A stretch of 64,000 nucleotides of DNA from Flavobacteriaceae bacterium (GCA_004359435.1 PTET01000003.1:182273-246272); one strand, 5' to 3'; positions 23,585-33,630 are shown, counted from the stretch's first letter. Numbers and translations: made by a program. Notes: a model not told the origin generated them from the sequence alone.

Positions 23585-26500
23585 TTATTGTCTTTCTAAT
23601 GTTTCAACAAGTCCCATGAACTCACTTTCTAATTCGGAAGCCAAAACATTATCTAACTTTTTGGTTCTTTCAATGAGTCCCGAAAAAAGTGAAACATACA
23701 TGTACTTTACATCATCCAACTCAGCTTTCTGAGATTGAGACAATTTTTTATTTTCTTGGGCAAAGAACATAAACTTCTCTTGAATTTTCCCTAGTGCTTC
23801 TTGATGGATTTTTACCGCCAACTCATCTTGCTTTAAATCTTGACAGGCTTTCGAATACCCTTCTACCGCATTGATGTATTTGAAATTTCGCTCTTCAATT
23901 TCGTTAAATAGCACACCATTGTCTCTAAATTTTGGAGATAAAGAGGCAAAATAGTCCAAGTAACTTAAACTATATTGGAGATAATCATCCAGAATCTTCT
24001 TAGATTTTTTAGTGTCTCCAGCCATCAAATAAGACGTGGATAAATTAAGGAGCGAATGGTTGTCTGGGTACCTATTTTGTGGAATTTTTTCCATGCACAA
24101 ATCCAAAATTTCTAACGCCTTAGCTTTTTCTCCAGCTTTGATGAGCGCATCTGCAGCTCTTGAAACCGAATTTCTATAGGTGAGAATATTTCTAATACAA
24201 GTTTCATCGAAATAGGCTTTTGGGTTGTTGTAGTTGGCCCACTGATAATTCTTCACTCTTTGGTACATTTGTAGTGGCGAAACAAAACCAAAATCTTGGT
24301 TCTCTCCGTTTTGGGTTAAAATAGGGGTAAGTTTATAGGAAAAACCTTGGTATTCTAGGTAATCTCCCAAAAACAAGAAATTTCCCGGATCGTACATTCC
24401 TCCACCGGAAAAATAAATCGGTCTATCCCATTTGTTTTGCGCCAAAACATCCAAAAGAACAAACTGAAATTTAGAAATTCCAGAGGTTCCAAGGGTAAAG
24501 ACCATTTCAGGTACTATTTTATCTTGAAGTTCTAGGGGAACTAGTTTGTTTTTAATCACCTTTTGCTTGTCTACCGAAAGAGTGATTTTACTCACTGGAA
24601 GAACTGTTGTACCTGGCTGACCAATAATTTCAGCGAAAGCTTCATTGGCCTTTTTCTGATTTTTGATCCAATCAACTGCCTCTTGGGCTGACATGCTATT
24701 TTGGGTTAGATATTTTCTGAAAGGCGCTATTTGATTGTAAAGCTCAGGATCTTCTAACATTCCCCCTTTGTAAGCTTCATCCAGTTGGGAGAAAATTTTG
24801 GTCAGATACTCTTGGTCTAACACATAAATAAACTCGTTATTTCCCTCGATGTAATCGGAGGGTTTTAAACTAGAAGGCAGAGGATCCGAATTGTAAATTT
24901 TTCTTAGATTTTGTCCGATATTCCAATCTGTACTTAGAAGTGTAGCATTTACCACTTTTACATCGTCTCTAAAACCACTGGTTTCTTGTAATCCCCAAAG
25001 TGGATAGGTATCGTTGTCTCCATAAGTCACCAAAATTGCATTTTTGTCTAAGCTTTTAAGATAATTGTGGGCGAAATCGTGGGCGGCAAGTCTTGAAGAT
25101 CTATCGTGGTCATCATAATTTTGGAAGCCCATCCAAATAGGTACTCCAAGGGTTAAAAAGCCTAGAATCTTAATATTTTCTTTGTCTTTAAAGGCATGAA
25201 AAACCGCCGCAACAAAAAGTCCTATCCAAATCGAAAAAGCATAAAAAGAACTCACAAGGGCATAATCTCTTTCTCTAGGTTCAAAAGGTTTTACGCTGGT
25301 ATAAAGCACAATTCCCACACTGGTTAAAAGAAAAATCGAAAGCAGTGCCCAAAAATCGCCAAATCTTCTTCTGGCCTGAAAAACCATACCGATTAAACCC
25401 AAAATAAGAGGAATAAAAAAGTATCTATTATGCCCTTTGTTGTTTTGATAATCAGAAGGTAGCTTGTCTTGGTTTCCGATAAAACTTTCATCGATAAAAT
25501 CGATGCCACTTATCCAATTTCCTTTGTAAATTTCTGTGTGGCCTTCAAAATCGTTTTGCTTGCCCACAAAATTCCACATAAAATATCGGGCAAACATATA
25601 CCCAACTTGATACTTAAAGAAAAATTTTAGGTTTTGACCCAAACTTGGCTTTTCAACCTCTAAAATCCCTTTGGCTTGCAAATAATCATCAATGGTAATT
25701 TGATTTTTTTCTTTTTTATCCAAAAGCTGTTTGTACACCTTTTCTTTGACTTCATAGGGAATGCCATTGTCTTCTTGGTTAATAGTAAACGCTGGATACT
25801 CGGTCATTTGGGCATACTGCTCCATGATGGATGGAGATGAATTGTACATAGATGGGAAAAATCCTACATGTTTAGGATCTACCACCATTTCAGATTTATC
25901 CCCTACTTTGATGTATTTCTGGGTTTTGGGATCCATCTTGAATTTTTCACCCGATTTTTCATACGAAATGGCATCTTCTTCTAAGTAGGCCGTGTAGTTT
26001 TCACCCCAAAGAACCGGCCAAGAACCATATTGCTCTCGATTGTAATAATCTTTCATCCCAATAGCATTGTCTGGATCGTTCAGGTTCATTGGTGGATTGG
26101 CTGCGGCCCGAATAGGAATCATCATCCAACATGAAAAACCTACCAGCATAAATCCAACGGTCATAGTTATTGTATGATACAAGGGATTTTGAAGTTTTTG
26201 GGTGAATCCAATCAAAAAATAGAACAAAAGCCCTATGAGTATTAATGCAATAAAACTACCATAATGAAAGGGTAGACCAATTTCGTTGACAAAAAAGATT
26301 TCGGTAGAGCCGAAAAATTGCATCACCGTTGGAAAAAGCAGTTTGAAGGTTAACAAAAGTGCCAAAAGGGCAATGAGGTTGGCTTTTCCAAATACTTTCC
26401 AAGAAAATTCTTCTTTTCTAAAGCAATAGATATAACAAACAAAGGGTACAGCAAGCAGCACCATCATGTGCACTCCAACCGAAAGTCCAATCACAAATCC

Positions 26501-27049
26501 TATAAGTACTATCCATCTATCTGCCTCTTGGGACTCATCTTGCTCCCATTTTAAAATGAGCCAAACTAGTATAGCGGTAAAAAGCGAAGCCATAGAATAC
26601 ACTTCTCCCTCCACGGCAGAAAACCAAAACGTATCAGAAACCCCAAAAGTAAGGGCACCCAAAAGGCCACTTAGCATAATACCCAAGGTTTGGAAGCTTG
26701 TTGGTTCGACTCCCTTTTGGGTCAATAGTTTTTTGGCCAAAAGTGTGATAGACCAAAACATAAAAAGAAGCGTAAAAGCGCTATATAAACCAGAAGAAAG
26801 GTTGATGATTAGTGGATAAAGACTTCCTTTTCCAAAAGAAAAAACACTTAAAACTGCGCCCACCAATTGAAACAAAGCAGCTCCTGGAGAATGGGTTACC
26901 TCTAATTTAGAAGCCGAGGCAATAAATTCACCCACATCCCAAAAACTAATGGTTCTCTCTACAGTTAAGGCATACAAAACAAATGAAAGTGCGAAAATTA
27001 CCCATCCAAGGGTGTTGTTTAGTTGATTATAAGAAAGCTTGCTTTTCAT
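23585..27049 (-). CDS. DUF2723 membrane protein, PMT-type glycosyltransferase-like, with C-terminal repeats
   Basis: A 1154-residue protein with about a dozen N-terminal TM helices (first GWVIFALSFVLYALTVER) and a luminal-type DE motif in ISFWDVGEFIASASKLEVTHSPGAALFQL, the DUF2723 signature reminiscent of the first loop of protein O-mannosyltransferases. The central region is soluble (TYGDNDTYPLWGLQETSGFR) and the C-terminal 200 residues are TPR-like (KALEILDLCMEKIPQNRYPDN). By analogy it would transfer sugar from a lipid carrier to envelope proteins, which fits protein O-glycosylation known in Bacteroidota. The function is inferred. Length is normal. Confidence 0.88.
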   Translation of the reverse strand: MKSKLSYNQLNNTLGWVIFALSFVLYALTVERTISFWDVGEFIASASKLEVTHSPGAALFQLVGAVLSVFSFGKGSLYPLIINLSSGLYSAFTLLFMFWSITLLAKKLLTQKGVEPTSFQTLGIMLSGLLGALTFGVSDTFWFSAVEGEVYSMASLFTAILVWLILKWEQDESQEADRWIVLIGFVIGLSVGVHMMVLLAVPFVCYIYCFRKEEFSWKVFGKANLIALLALLLTFKLLFPTVMQFFGSTEIFFVNEIGLPFHYGSFIALILIGLLFYFLIGFTQKLQNPLYHTITMTVGFMLVGFSCWMMIPIRAAANPPMNLNDPDNAIGMKDYYNREQYGSWPVLWGENYTAYLEEDAISYEKSGEKFKMDPKTQKYIKVGDKSEMVVDPKHVGFFPSMYNSSPSIMEQYAQMTEYPAFTINQEDNGIPYEVKEKVYKQLLDKKEKNQITIDDYLQAKGILEVEKPSLGQNLKFFFKYQVGYMFARYFMWNFVGKQNDFEGHTEIYKGNWISGIDFIDESFIGNQDKLPSDYQNNKGHNRYFFIPLILGLIGMVFQARRRFGDFWALLSIFLLTSVGIVLYTSVKPFEPRERDYALVSSFYAFSIWIGLFVAAVFHAFKDKENIKILGFLTLGVPIWMGFQNYDDHDRSSRLAAHDFAHNYLKSLDKNAILVTYGDNDTYPLWGLQETSGFRDDVKVVNATLLSTDWNIGQNLRKIYNSDPLPSSLKPSDYIEGNNEFIYVLDQEYLTKIFSQLDEAYKGGMLEDPELYNQIAPFRKYLTQNSMSAQEAVDWIKNQKKANEAFAEIIGQPGTTVLPVSKITLSVDKQKVIKNKLVPLELQDKIVPEMVFTLGTSGISKFQFVLLDVLAQNKWDRPIYFSGGGMYDPGNFLFLGDYLEYQGFSYKLTPILTQNGENQDFGFVSPLQMYQRVKNYQWANYNNPKAYFDETCIRNILTYRNSVSRAADALIKAGEKAKALEILDLCMEKIPQNRYPDNHSLLNLSTSYLMAGDTKKSKKILDDYLQYSLSYLDYFASLSPKFRDNGVLFNEIEERNFKYINAVEGYSKACQDLKQDELAVKIHQEALGKIQEKFMFFAQENKKLSQSQKAELDDVKYMYVSLFSGLIERTKKLDNVLASELESEFMGLVETLERQ

Positions 27050-27174
27050 TATATAATATAAATGGTTTTAAAGATGTCTTGTTTATTGGACAGAAAAAAA
27101 ATCTGAACTCAATTTTTCAACGCCTAAGTTAGGGATTATTTGCAAAGTCATAGAGAAAATACCAAAATTTTGGT

Positions 27175-27182
27175 TAGCTTTG
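27175..27182 (+). promoter_or_regulatory. guaB -7 element
   Basis: TAGCTTTG fits TAnnTTTG and lies 17 bases before the guaB ATG; no convincing upstream TTG. Confidence 0.55.
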
Positions 27183-27199
27183 CAAAGTAAAAAGCAGAT

Positions 27200-28660
27200 A
27201 TGCCAATTACAGATAAAATTGTTCAAGAAGGGCTCACATTTGATGACGTACTCCTTGTTCCAGCAAAGTCGGAGGTTCTTCCCAACCAAGTAAGTCTTCG
27301 CTCTAGACTTACAGACAAAATCACCCTAAATATTCCAATTGTAAGTGCCGCCATGGATACCGTATCTGAGGTTGATTTGGCCATTGCCCTAGCCCGAGAA
27401 GGAGGCATCAGCTTTATCCACAAGAACATGACCATCGAAGAACAAGCCAAGCAAATTGAGTTTGTCAAACGATCTGAAAGTGGAATGATTCACAACCCTG
27501 TAACCCTAAGCAAAAACCATACTTTAGAACAGGCCAAAGCTCTAATGGACCAATACAAAATTTCTGGACTTCCTGTGATTGAAGAAGATGATACACTGGT
27601 TGGAATTATCACCAACCGAGACATCCGTTATCAAACCCATTTGGAGCGAAAAATAGAAGAGATAATGACCAAAGACAATCTGGTTACCTCAGACATTACA
27701 ACTACTCTAGAAGAGGCCAAAGAAATTCTACTTGCCAACAGAATAGAAAAACTTCCTATTGTTGACAAAGAAAACAAACTCATTGGACTCATCACCATCA
27801 AAGACATAGACAATGTAATTAATTATCCCAACGCTTGTAAAGATTCCAAAGGAAGACTAAGAGTGGGCGCTGGAGTTGGTGTGGGTGAAGATACCCTAGA
27901 GAGAGTTACCGCCCTTGTGAAAGCTGGGGTTGACATCATCGCTTTAGATTCTGCACACGGGCATTCCAAAGGAGTTTTAGACAAAATCAAACAAGTAAGA
28001 GCTGCCTTTCCAGATCTTGACATCGTAGGGGGAAACATCGTTACAGCTGAAGCCGCTAAAGACTTGATTGAAGCTGGAGCCAATGTACTGAAAGTAGGTG
28101 TTGGTCCAGGTTCTATTTGCACCACTAGAGTGGTGGCTGGGGTGGGTGTTCCACAGCTTTCCGCCATTTATGACACCTATCAATATGCCAAAACCCAAAA
28201 CGTAGCGGTAATTGGAGATGGTGGAATCAAACTTTCAGGAGACATCGTAAAAGCCATTGCCTCGGGTGCAAGTTGCGTAATGATGGGGAGCATGTTTGCT
28301 GGTACCGATGAAGCCCCAGGAGAAGAAATCATCTATCAAGGAAGAAAATTCAAAACCTACCAAGGTATGGGTTCTCTTTCAGCCATGAAACGCGGAAGCA
28401 AAGACAGATATTTTCAAAGTGATGCCAAAAAATTGGTTCCGGAAGGGATCGAAGGTAGAGTTCCGCATAAAGGACCTCTTAAAGATGTGGTATATCAACT
28501 TTGTGGAGGGCTAAGAGCGGGCATGGGATATTGCGGCGCCAAAGACATTCCCACCCTTATTTCGGAAGCTAAGTTTGTGAAAATCACCGGATCAGGTCTA
28601 AAAGAGAGCCATCCACACGATGTGGTAATCACCAAAGAGGCACCCAATTACTCAAATTAA
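27200..28660 (+). CDS. guaB: Inosine-5'-monophosphate dehydrogenase
   Basis: Oxidises IMP to XMP with NAD, the committed step to GMP. The 486 residues form a TIM barrel with two CBS domains inserted at about 95-205 ([20 protein letters not shown] and [20 protein letters not shown]). The catalytic Cys loop is [18 protein letters not shown] and the flap includes [20 protein letters not shown]. It is a stand-alone unit with its own promoter and terminator. Confidence 0.98.
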   Translation: MPITDKIVQEGLTFDDVLLVPAKSEVLPNQVSLRSRLTDKITLNIPIVSAAMDTVSEVDLAIALAREGGISFIHKNMTIEEQAKQIEFVKRSESGMIHNPVTLSKNHTLEQAKALMDQYKISGLPVIEEDDTLVGIITNRDIRYQTHLERKIEEIMTKDNLVTSDITTTLEEAKEILLANRIEKLPIVDKENKLIGLITIKDIDNVINYPNACKDSKGRLRVGAGVGVGEDTLERVTALVKAGVDIIALDSAHGHSKGVLDKIKQVRAAFPDLDIVGGNIVTAEAAKDLIEAGANVLKVGVGPGSICTTRVVAGVGVPQLSAIYDTYQYAKTQNVAVIGDGGIKLSGDIVKAIASGASCVMMGSMFAGTDEAPGEEIIYQGRKFKTYQGMGSLSAMKRGSKDRYFQSDAKKLVPEGIEGRVPHKGPLKDVVYQLCGGLRAGMGYCGAKDIPTLISEAKFVKITGSGLKESHPHDVVITKEAPNYSN

Positions 28661-28698
28661 ATGATATAAATCATATTTAAAGCAGAATTTTAAAGGTA

Positions 28699-28742
28699 AA
28701 TCTGCATTTCCACCTTTTAAATGAGGGGAATGCAGATTTTTT
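28699..28742 (+). terminator. guaB terminator
   Basis: Stem AATCTGCATTTCC / GGGGAATGCAGATT with one wobble, then a T6 run. It lies 40 bases after guaB and directly ahead of the next promoter. Confidence 0.88.
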
Positions 28743-28746
28743 GTTT

Positions 28747-28754
28747 TACTTTTG
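28747..28754 (+). promoter_or_regulatory. Promoter -7 element for outer-membrane protein pair
   Basis: TACTTTTG fits TAnnTTTG; the ATG at 28785 is 31 bases further on. Confidence 0.65.
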
Positions 28755-28784
28755 CGCAGAATTTTACTAACTAAATGTAATAAC

Positions 28785-29498
28785 ATGAAAAAACTTTTAC
28801 TAATCTTAAGTTGTGCCTTATCAACCTTTGCGGTGGCACAAAACCAAGGTTCTACTCAAAAAGGAAAAATTTTGGTAGAAGCCAACACTACTGTAGGTAG
28901 ATTTGGAGAGAACAAAAAAAATGCTGCAGGACAAACTGTTGATTCACAAGGGAATGTAACAACCAACCCTATTTATGACAGAACCTACACCAATGCAGAC
29001 ACTTCTATCAACTTTGCCTCTAACGGAGACCAAACCCAATACAACTTGGGTGCAGAGGTAGGATACTTTGTAATTGACGACCTTGCCATTAAAGTTGGAT
29101 TTGGAGTAGGACAAACCTTGGTAAAAGTAACCAAAGAAAATCAAGCTTACACCAATGAAGGTGGAGAATTGGAAATTGGAGATACAGACCACTTGCCTTA
29201 TGTATTTTCTTACAAATTGGCTGCCAAATACTACATTTTAGGTCAATTCCCTCTTGAAGCAGGTTTTACTGGAATTACAACCAGAGACGAAGACGATAAA
29301 AACGTAAACAGAGCTTGGCTTGGTTTCCAACTAGGATATGCTTGGTTTATTACACCAAACGTTGCACTTGAACCTGCCATCAGATTCAACACCAACCTAT
29401 CGCTAGGAAACGAAAACGACAAACTTGAAGAAGAAAACATCAGCACTTCTGACAGATCTAACCTTCAAGGAGTTCTTGGATTCTCTTTCTTTTTCTAA
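28785..29498 (+). CDS. Small outer-membrane beta-barrel protein
   Basis: A 237-residue protein of the OmpW/porin-like 8-stranded barrel type. The ATG at 28785 opens a signal peptide MKKLLLILSCALSTFAVAQN (cleavage after VAQ). The upstream in-frame ATG at 28752 overlaps the promoter and is rejected. Alternating strands end in LGFSFFF, with the C-terminal Phe. The mature protein begins QGSTQKGKILVEANT, an opening shared with three other proteins in this window. Ligand unknown. A 39-base gap to the OmpA gene with no terminator suggests one transcript. Confidence 0.82.
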   Translation: MKKLLLILSCALSTFAVAQNQGSTQKGKILVEANTTVGRFGENKKNAAGQTVDSQGNVTTNPIYDRTYTNADTSINFASNGDQTQYNLGAEVGYFVIDDLAIKVGFGVGQTLVKVTKENQAYTNEGGELEIGDTDHLPYVFSYKLAAKYYILGQFPLEAGFTGITTRDEDDKNVNRAWLGFQLGYAWFITPNVALEPAIRFNTNLSLGNENDKLEEENISTSDRSNLQGVLGFSFFF

Positions 29499-29537
29499 GA
29501 ACCTGTTGTTTATTTATCTAATTTAAGACTATACAAA

Positions 29538-30731
29538 ATGAAAAAATATATATACTCATTTTTTGCCCTAGCAACCATGTTTGCTACAGCACAAAATCAA
29601 CAAGCCACTCAAAAAGGGAATTTTTTAATTGAGGTAAACGGAAGTACTCCAACCTTTTTGAACGGACAAAACTCATACAGAAACCTAGGAAATACAGGGG
29701 TGAACTATTTCGCCGATGACTTTGGTTCTGGAACCCTTAAATTCTGGAGTGCAGCTGCAGAAGGAGGATACTACATCGCGGACAACTTGGCACTTATCGC
29801 CGGACTTGGTTACAATGATGTACAAGCCCAAAGTAAATCTCAAACAGGTCAAGACAAAATTGACTATGTATCTTACAAGGTTGGAGCCAAATACTATGCC
29901 CTTGGAATGATTCCACTTAGTTTAGACTACTCTTCTGCCTTTGACCAAACTGATTATTCATTGACAAAAGACATCAACTTTGTATCTCCACAACTACTTT
30001 CTGTAGGTGCAGGTTATGCCTATTTCCCAAACAACAATGTATCTATCGAGCCTTTTGTTAAATATGGATTCGATCTTTCTGAAAGAAAAGAAAACATGCT
30101 AACCGGTGGTCTTGGATTTACCGTTCACCTAGGTGCAAAAGATACACCAGTGGCCCCTCCTGCTGACCCATGTTCTAAAGGAGACCAAGACATGGATGGT
30201 GTTTGCGACAACTGGGATAAAGAATTGCCTTCTCCAGCAGGTGCACAAGTTGACAAAGACGGTGTAGCACTTGATACAGATGGAGATGGAATCATCGATC
30301 TAAACGACAAATGTGTAGATGTACCTGGAGTAGCAGAACTTCAAGGTTGTCCAAAAGTGGCTTGTAACACGGCTGAACTTACCAATACCATCAAAGGAAT
30401 TGAGTTCGACCTTAACAAAGCGATCATCAGACCAACTTCTTACTACAAACTAGACAAAGCAGCCGAAATCCTAAAAAGCTGTCCAACTAGCCAGTATTCA
30501 ATTGAAGGACACACAGACTCTAGAGGATCTGATGCATACAACCAAAATCTTTCTAACCAAAGAGCGTATGCGGTTAAACAATACCTAGAAGGAAAAGGAG
30601 TTCAGCAAGGACAACTTTCTGCCATCGGTAAAGGAGAATCTGACCTTCTTTTCAAAGAATGTAACCCTGCAACCGCTTGTGAGGAATACAAAAACGAGGC
30701 AAACAGACGTGTAATTTTCGTAGAAAAATAA
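29538..30731 (+). CDS. OmpA-family protein with N-terminal barrel and TSP3 calcium-type repeats
   Basis: A 397-residue envelope protein: signal peptide (1-18, FATAQ), barrel (about 20-205), calcium-binding thrombospondin type 3 segment (KGDQDMDGVCDNWDKE and DTDGDGIIDLNDKCVDVPG, about 212-268) and a C-terminal OmpA peptidoglycan-binding domain (YSIEGHTDSRGSDAYNQNLS and NRRVIFVEK). It tethers the outer membrane to the cell wall. The barrel part resembles the preceding gene in its opening (QQATQKGNFLIEVNG), so a duplication with a fused OmpA tail is likely. Confidence 0.93.
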   Translation: MKKYIYSFFALATMFATAQNQQATQKGNFLIEVNGSTPTFLNGQNSYRNLGNTGVNYFADDFGSGTLKFWSAAAEGGYYIADNLALIAGLGYNDVQAQSKSQTGQDKIDYVSYKVGAKYYALGMIPLSLDYSSAFDQTDYSLTKDINFVSPQLLSVGAGYAYFPNNNVSIEPFVKYGFDLSERKENMLTGGLGFTVHLGAKDTPVAPPADPCSKGDQDMDGVCDNWDKELPSPAGAQVDKDGVALDTDGDGIIDLNDKCVDVPGVAELQGCPKVACNTAELTNTIKGIEFDLNKAIIRPTSYYKLDKAAEILKSCPTSQYSIEGHTDSRGSDAYNQNLSNQRAYAVKQYLEGKGVQQGQLSAIGKGESDLLFKECNPATACEEYKNEANRRVIFVEK

Positions 30732-30750
30732 TCGTTTCAAATCTCATCTC

Positions 30751-30787
30751 AAAAGGTCCGACAATTTGTCGGACCTTTTTTTTTGAC
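30751..30787 (+). terminator. Terminator after OmpA-family gene
   Basis: Perfect 13 bp stem AAAAGGTCCGACA / TGTCGGACCTTTT with a 3-base loop and a long T run. Confidence 0.95.
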
Positions 30788-30891
30788 ATAACTTTAAATC
30801 TAAGCATTGACTTAAAAAAACAAAGAGAAATTAACCTTTTGTTAAGAATTTGATTAACTTTAGAAAATTCAAAAAACCAAAATTTTTAACA

Positions 30892-31587
30892 ATGAAAAAA
30901 TCTTTCTTAGCCCTGCAAGCGGCCTTTGTTTTGTTTTGCTCGGCTGTTTCGGCGCAGGTTCATCCCAAAGAAGCCTACGCAGATATCAAAGCGTGGAACA
31001 AAGTTTTGGATGCCAAACACAAATCCTACGACCCCAACAATTTGAAGGAAATCACCGTAAGTGAGGTGATAGACAAAAATGGAGCAGATTTGAACATAGA
31101 ATTCATCATTCATGCACCCTTTGAGGATGTTTCCAACTACTATTATCAGTACCAAACCATGTCTTTTATCCACAAAGGCTATATTATGACGGTGAGAAAA
31201 CCCGGCTCCACAGACTTTTATGGAAGCGGTTCTTTCAGAACCAATACTTTGTCAGGATTTAGCTACAGCGAAATCGTAGATGAAAACTCTGCAAATGGAA
31301 ACAAATACCATGTGGAATCGCCCATGGTAGAAACCCAAAAAGGAAGTTACCAGGTGATGGATTTGGGCAATGGTAGCACCAAAGTGAAGTTTTCTATGCA
31401 GCTCAAATTCAAAGCTCCATTTACAGGTTTCAAAGCGATGTACAAATTTATCAATGCGGCGAACATAGAGAGCATGTACACAACCAAATCCCTTTTGGAG
31501 GAAGATTCCAAATTCTATACCCGCATCACTTGGCTGGATGAGCTCATCAAAAAGAAGGGATGGCCAACGCCACCACCGATGAAATAA
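30892..31587 (+). CDS. Secreted START/SRPBCC-like protein, tandem paralogue 1
   Basis: A 231-residue exported protein. The ATG at 30892 opens a signal peptide (SFLALQAAFVLFCSAVSAQ); the in-frame ATG 42 bases upstream has no coding character. The mature N-terminus VHPKEAYADIKAWNKVLDAK is followed by a START-like lipid-binding fold (about 55-200: APFEDVSNYYYQYQTMSFI, GSTKVKFSMQLKF) and a conserved tail SLLEEDSKFYTRITWLDELI ending KKGWPTPPPMK. Ligand unknown; periplasmic or outer-membrane location inferred. First of three adjacent copies. Confidence 0.8.
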   Translation: MKKSFLALQAAFVLFCSAVSAQVHPKEAYADIKAWNKVLDAKHKSYDPNNLKEITVSEVIDKNGADLNIEFIIHAPFEDVSNYYYQYQTMSFIHKGYIMTVRKPGSTDFYGSGSFRTNTLSGFSYSEIVDENSANGNKYHVESPMVETQKGSYQVMDLGNGSTKVKFSMQLKFKAPFTGFKAMYKFINAANIESMYTTKSLLEEDSKFYTRITWLDELIKKKGWPTPPPMK

Positions 31588-31612
31588 CATTTGATTTGGC
31601 TTTGAACTTCTT

Positions 31613-32311
31613 ATGAAAAAAATCAGAAATTTTCTTCTTGCCTTTTCCCTGCTGGTTTTGGGGCAAAGGGTAATGGCTCAGGTCTATCCACCCGAAACTT
31701 ATACAGACCGAAAGCAGTGGAACAAAGTTTTGGTTGAAAAAATCCAAAGTTACGACCCCAAAAACCTCAAAGACATCAAAGTAACAAAAGAAGTCAAAGA
31801 CGGTGGTTTGTTTCTTGTTTCCATCATTGAAATTGATGCACCTTTCCAAAATGTAACAGAGTTTTTTTATCGATACCAAAATCTTTCCTTTCTCTACAAA
31901 AACAATTTGTTTTTGGTCAAAATTCCAGGAGAGACAGATTTTTTTGGTACAGGTTCCATTCGAGAAAGCATTTCTCCAGGTATAAAATTTGATGAAACCA
32001 TGCTCAAAAATACGCCTTCTAGCAGCAGTTACACCCTGAAAAATCCCCTTTTGGAATTTCACCAAGGAGATTACGATTTTGTCGAATTGCCCAATGGAAA
32101 AACCCAAATGACAGTTCATTGGAAAGTCAAATTCAAACGAAAATTCTTGCAAAATGAAAAAAGTTATCTTACCCTTGCAGATGGGGTTGTGATGACGTTT
32201 TATATGGCCAAATCTCTTTTGGAAGAAGATTCTTCCTTTTACAAAAGAATTACTTGGCTGGATGAAATCATTCAAAAGAAAGGATATCCAACCCCACCTA
32301 CATACAAATAA
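31613..32311 (+). CDS. Secreted START/SRPBCC-like protein, tandem paralogue 2
   Basis: A 232-residue paralogue of the preceding gene. The signal peptide ends GQRVMAQ, then VYPPETYTDRKQWNKVLVEK, the shared opening motif. The lipid-binding-like core contains APFQNVTEFFYRYQNLSFL and GKTQMTVHWKVKFKRKF. The tail SLLEEDSSFYKRITWLDEII and KKGYPTPPTYK is nearly identical to its neighbours. It is the most divergent of the three in the middle (Lys-rich ESISPGIKFDETMLKNTPSS). It starts 25 bases after copy 1 and ends 9 bases before copy 3. Confidence 0.8.
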   Translation: MKKIRNFLLAFSLLVLGQRVMAQVYPPETYTDRKQWNKVLVEKIQSYDPKNLKDIKVTKEVKDGGLFLVSIIEIDAPFQNVTEFFYRYQNLSFLYKNNLFLVKIPGETDFFGTGSIRESISPGIKFDETMLKNTPSSSSYTLKNPLLEFHQGDYDFVELPNGKTQMTVHWKVKFKRKFLQNEKSYLTLADGVVMTFYMAKSLLEEDSSFYKRITWLDEIIQKKGYPTPPTYK

Positions 32312-32320
32312 TACTTACTT

Positions 32321-33016
32321 ATGAAAAATCAAAAATTTACCGCGGTCCTTTTGGGATTATTTATGTACACAGGGGTTTCCGCCCAAGTTTATCCACCAGA
32401 AACCTATACAAATCGAAAGGAGTGGAACAAAGTATTGGACGAAAAAACCAAATCTTTCGACCCCGAAAACATCCCAGGAGTAGAAAACTCCCAAGAAATC
32501 AAAGATGGAAAACTGCTCATGAAAGCCAAAGTTATCCTAGATGCACCCTATGATGACGTTACCAAGTTTTTCTACCAGTACCAAAACATTTCTTATCTCT
32601 ACAAGGGCTACACCATGGTGGTGAAAACCCCAGGTGAGAAAGAGTTTTTCGGCGCTGGGTCCCAAAGAGAAAGCAGCATCATGGGCCTTAGCTACAAAGA
32701 AACCTTAGTTGAAAACAGATTGGATTACCAAGAATGGGTAGCCGTTTCCCCATTGGTAAAATACCAAAAGGGAACCTACCATTTTACCGATTTGGGAGGT
32801 GGAAAAACCCAAATGGACATCACCATGGATGTGGAATTCGTACCCTTTATACAAAACATGAAATTCATTTACAAATTTATTGAACAAGGAAACCTTACTT
32901 CCATGTATACCTTCAAATCCTTGTTGGAAGAGGACCCCACTTTTTACAAAAGAATCACTTGGCTAAATGAGCTCATTCAAAAGAAAGGATGGCCTACACC
33001 TCCACCCATTGAGTGA
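32321..33016 (+). CDS. Secreted START/SRPBCC-like protein, tandem paralogue 3
   Basis: A 231-residue paralogue with signal peptide (LGLFMYTGVSAQ), opening VYPPETYTNRKEWNKVLDEK, core APYDDVTKFFYQYQNISYLY and KTQMDITMDVEFV, and tail SLLEEDPTFYKRITWLNELI with KKGWPTPPPIE. It is closest to copy 1 in the tail and to copy 2 in the opening. The three share order of motifs and length, so they arose by tandem duplication and are probably cotranscribed. No enzyme residues are evident. Confidence 0.8.
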   Translation: MKNQKFTAVLLGLFMYTGVSAQVYPPETYTNRKEWNKVLDEKTKSFDPENIPGVENSQEIKDGKLLMKAKVILDAPYDDVTKFFYQYQNISYLYKGYTMVVKTPGEKEFFGAGSQRESSIMGLSYKETLVENRLDYQEWVAVSPLVKYQKGTYHFTDLGGGKTQMDITMDVEFVPFIQNMKFIYKFIEQGNLTSMYTFKSLLEEDPTFYKRITWLNELIQKKGWPTPPPIE

Positions 33017-33053
33017 AATCGAAAAAACATCATAAACCAAAACACACATCGCC

Positions 33054-33581
33054 ATGAAAATCAATACCAAAACCACATTTCTGTTTGTACTTTATTTGTC
33101 TTTGAGCAATATGAGCTTTGGACAAACCACCTCCAAAATCAACAAAAACAACGACAAGTACGACTCCGTGATTGTAGAAACTGTCATCAACGCTACCCCA
33201 GAGAAAGTTTGGTCTTTGCTTACCAATTGGGAGGTTCTCCCAACCCTCAGCGAAAGTCTTCCCTACAAAAAAATTGAAGGAGGAGAAAATGAAGGAGACA
33301 AGCTTTCTTTTTATATGAAAAGTGGGTCGAAGTTCAAAATCAATATGCTCAAAAAAGTGCCCAATCAGTCCCTTCACTGGGGAATGGATATGGGGAATAT
33401 TTTCGCCTTCATCCATGGCTATGACATCATAGACAACCACGATGGTACGGTGACGTTTCACCAAGAAGAAAAATACTTTGGGATTGTAAAACTCACCACC
33501 ACTCAAAAAATGATGGAAGACTACGAAAAAACCTACATAGAGCTCAACAACAATTTGAAGGCTTTGGCAGAGAAAGACTAG
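33054..33581 (+). CDS. Secreted SRPBCC-fold protein
   Basis: A 175-residue exported protein with a signal peptide (TFLFVLYLSLSNMSFGQ) and a polyketide-cyclase/SRPBCC domain (about 35-170: VIVETVINATPEKVWSLLTNWEVLP, then YDIIDNHDGTVTFHQEEKYFG). The family binds hydrophobic ligands in a helix-grip fold. It lacks the opening and tail motifs of the three genes before it, but is likely in the same transcript (37-base gap, shared terminator). Ligand unknown. Confidence 0.8.
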   Translation: MKINTKTTFLFVLYLSLSNMSFGQTTSKINKNNDKYDSVIVETVINATPEKVWSLLTNWEVLPTLSESLPYKKIEGGENEGDKLSFYMKSGSKFKINMLKKVPNQSLHWGMDMGNIFAFIHGYDIIDNHDGTVTFHQEEKYFGIVKLTTTQKMMEDYEKTYIELNNNLKALAEKD

Positions 33582-33630
33582 TTTTTTTTATTTTATTAAA
33601 CCATAGAAAACCTTGGGCGGCAGCCCACCA

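Noticed and set aside
28752-28784. Upstream ATG for the barrel gene at 28785
   Set aside because: It overlaps the TACTTTTG promoter element, and the downstream ATG directly begins a signal peptide.
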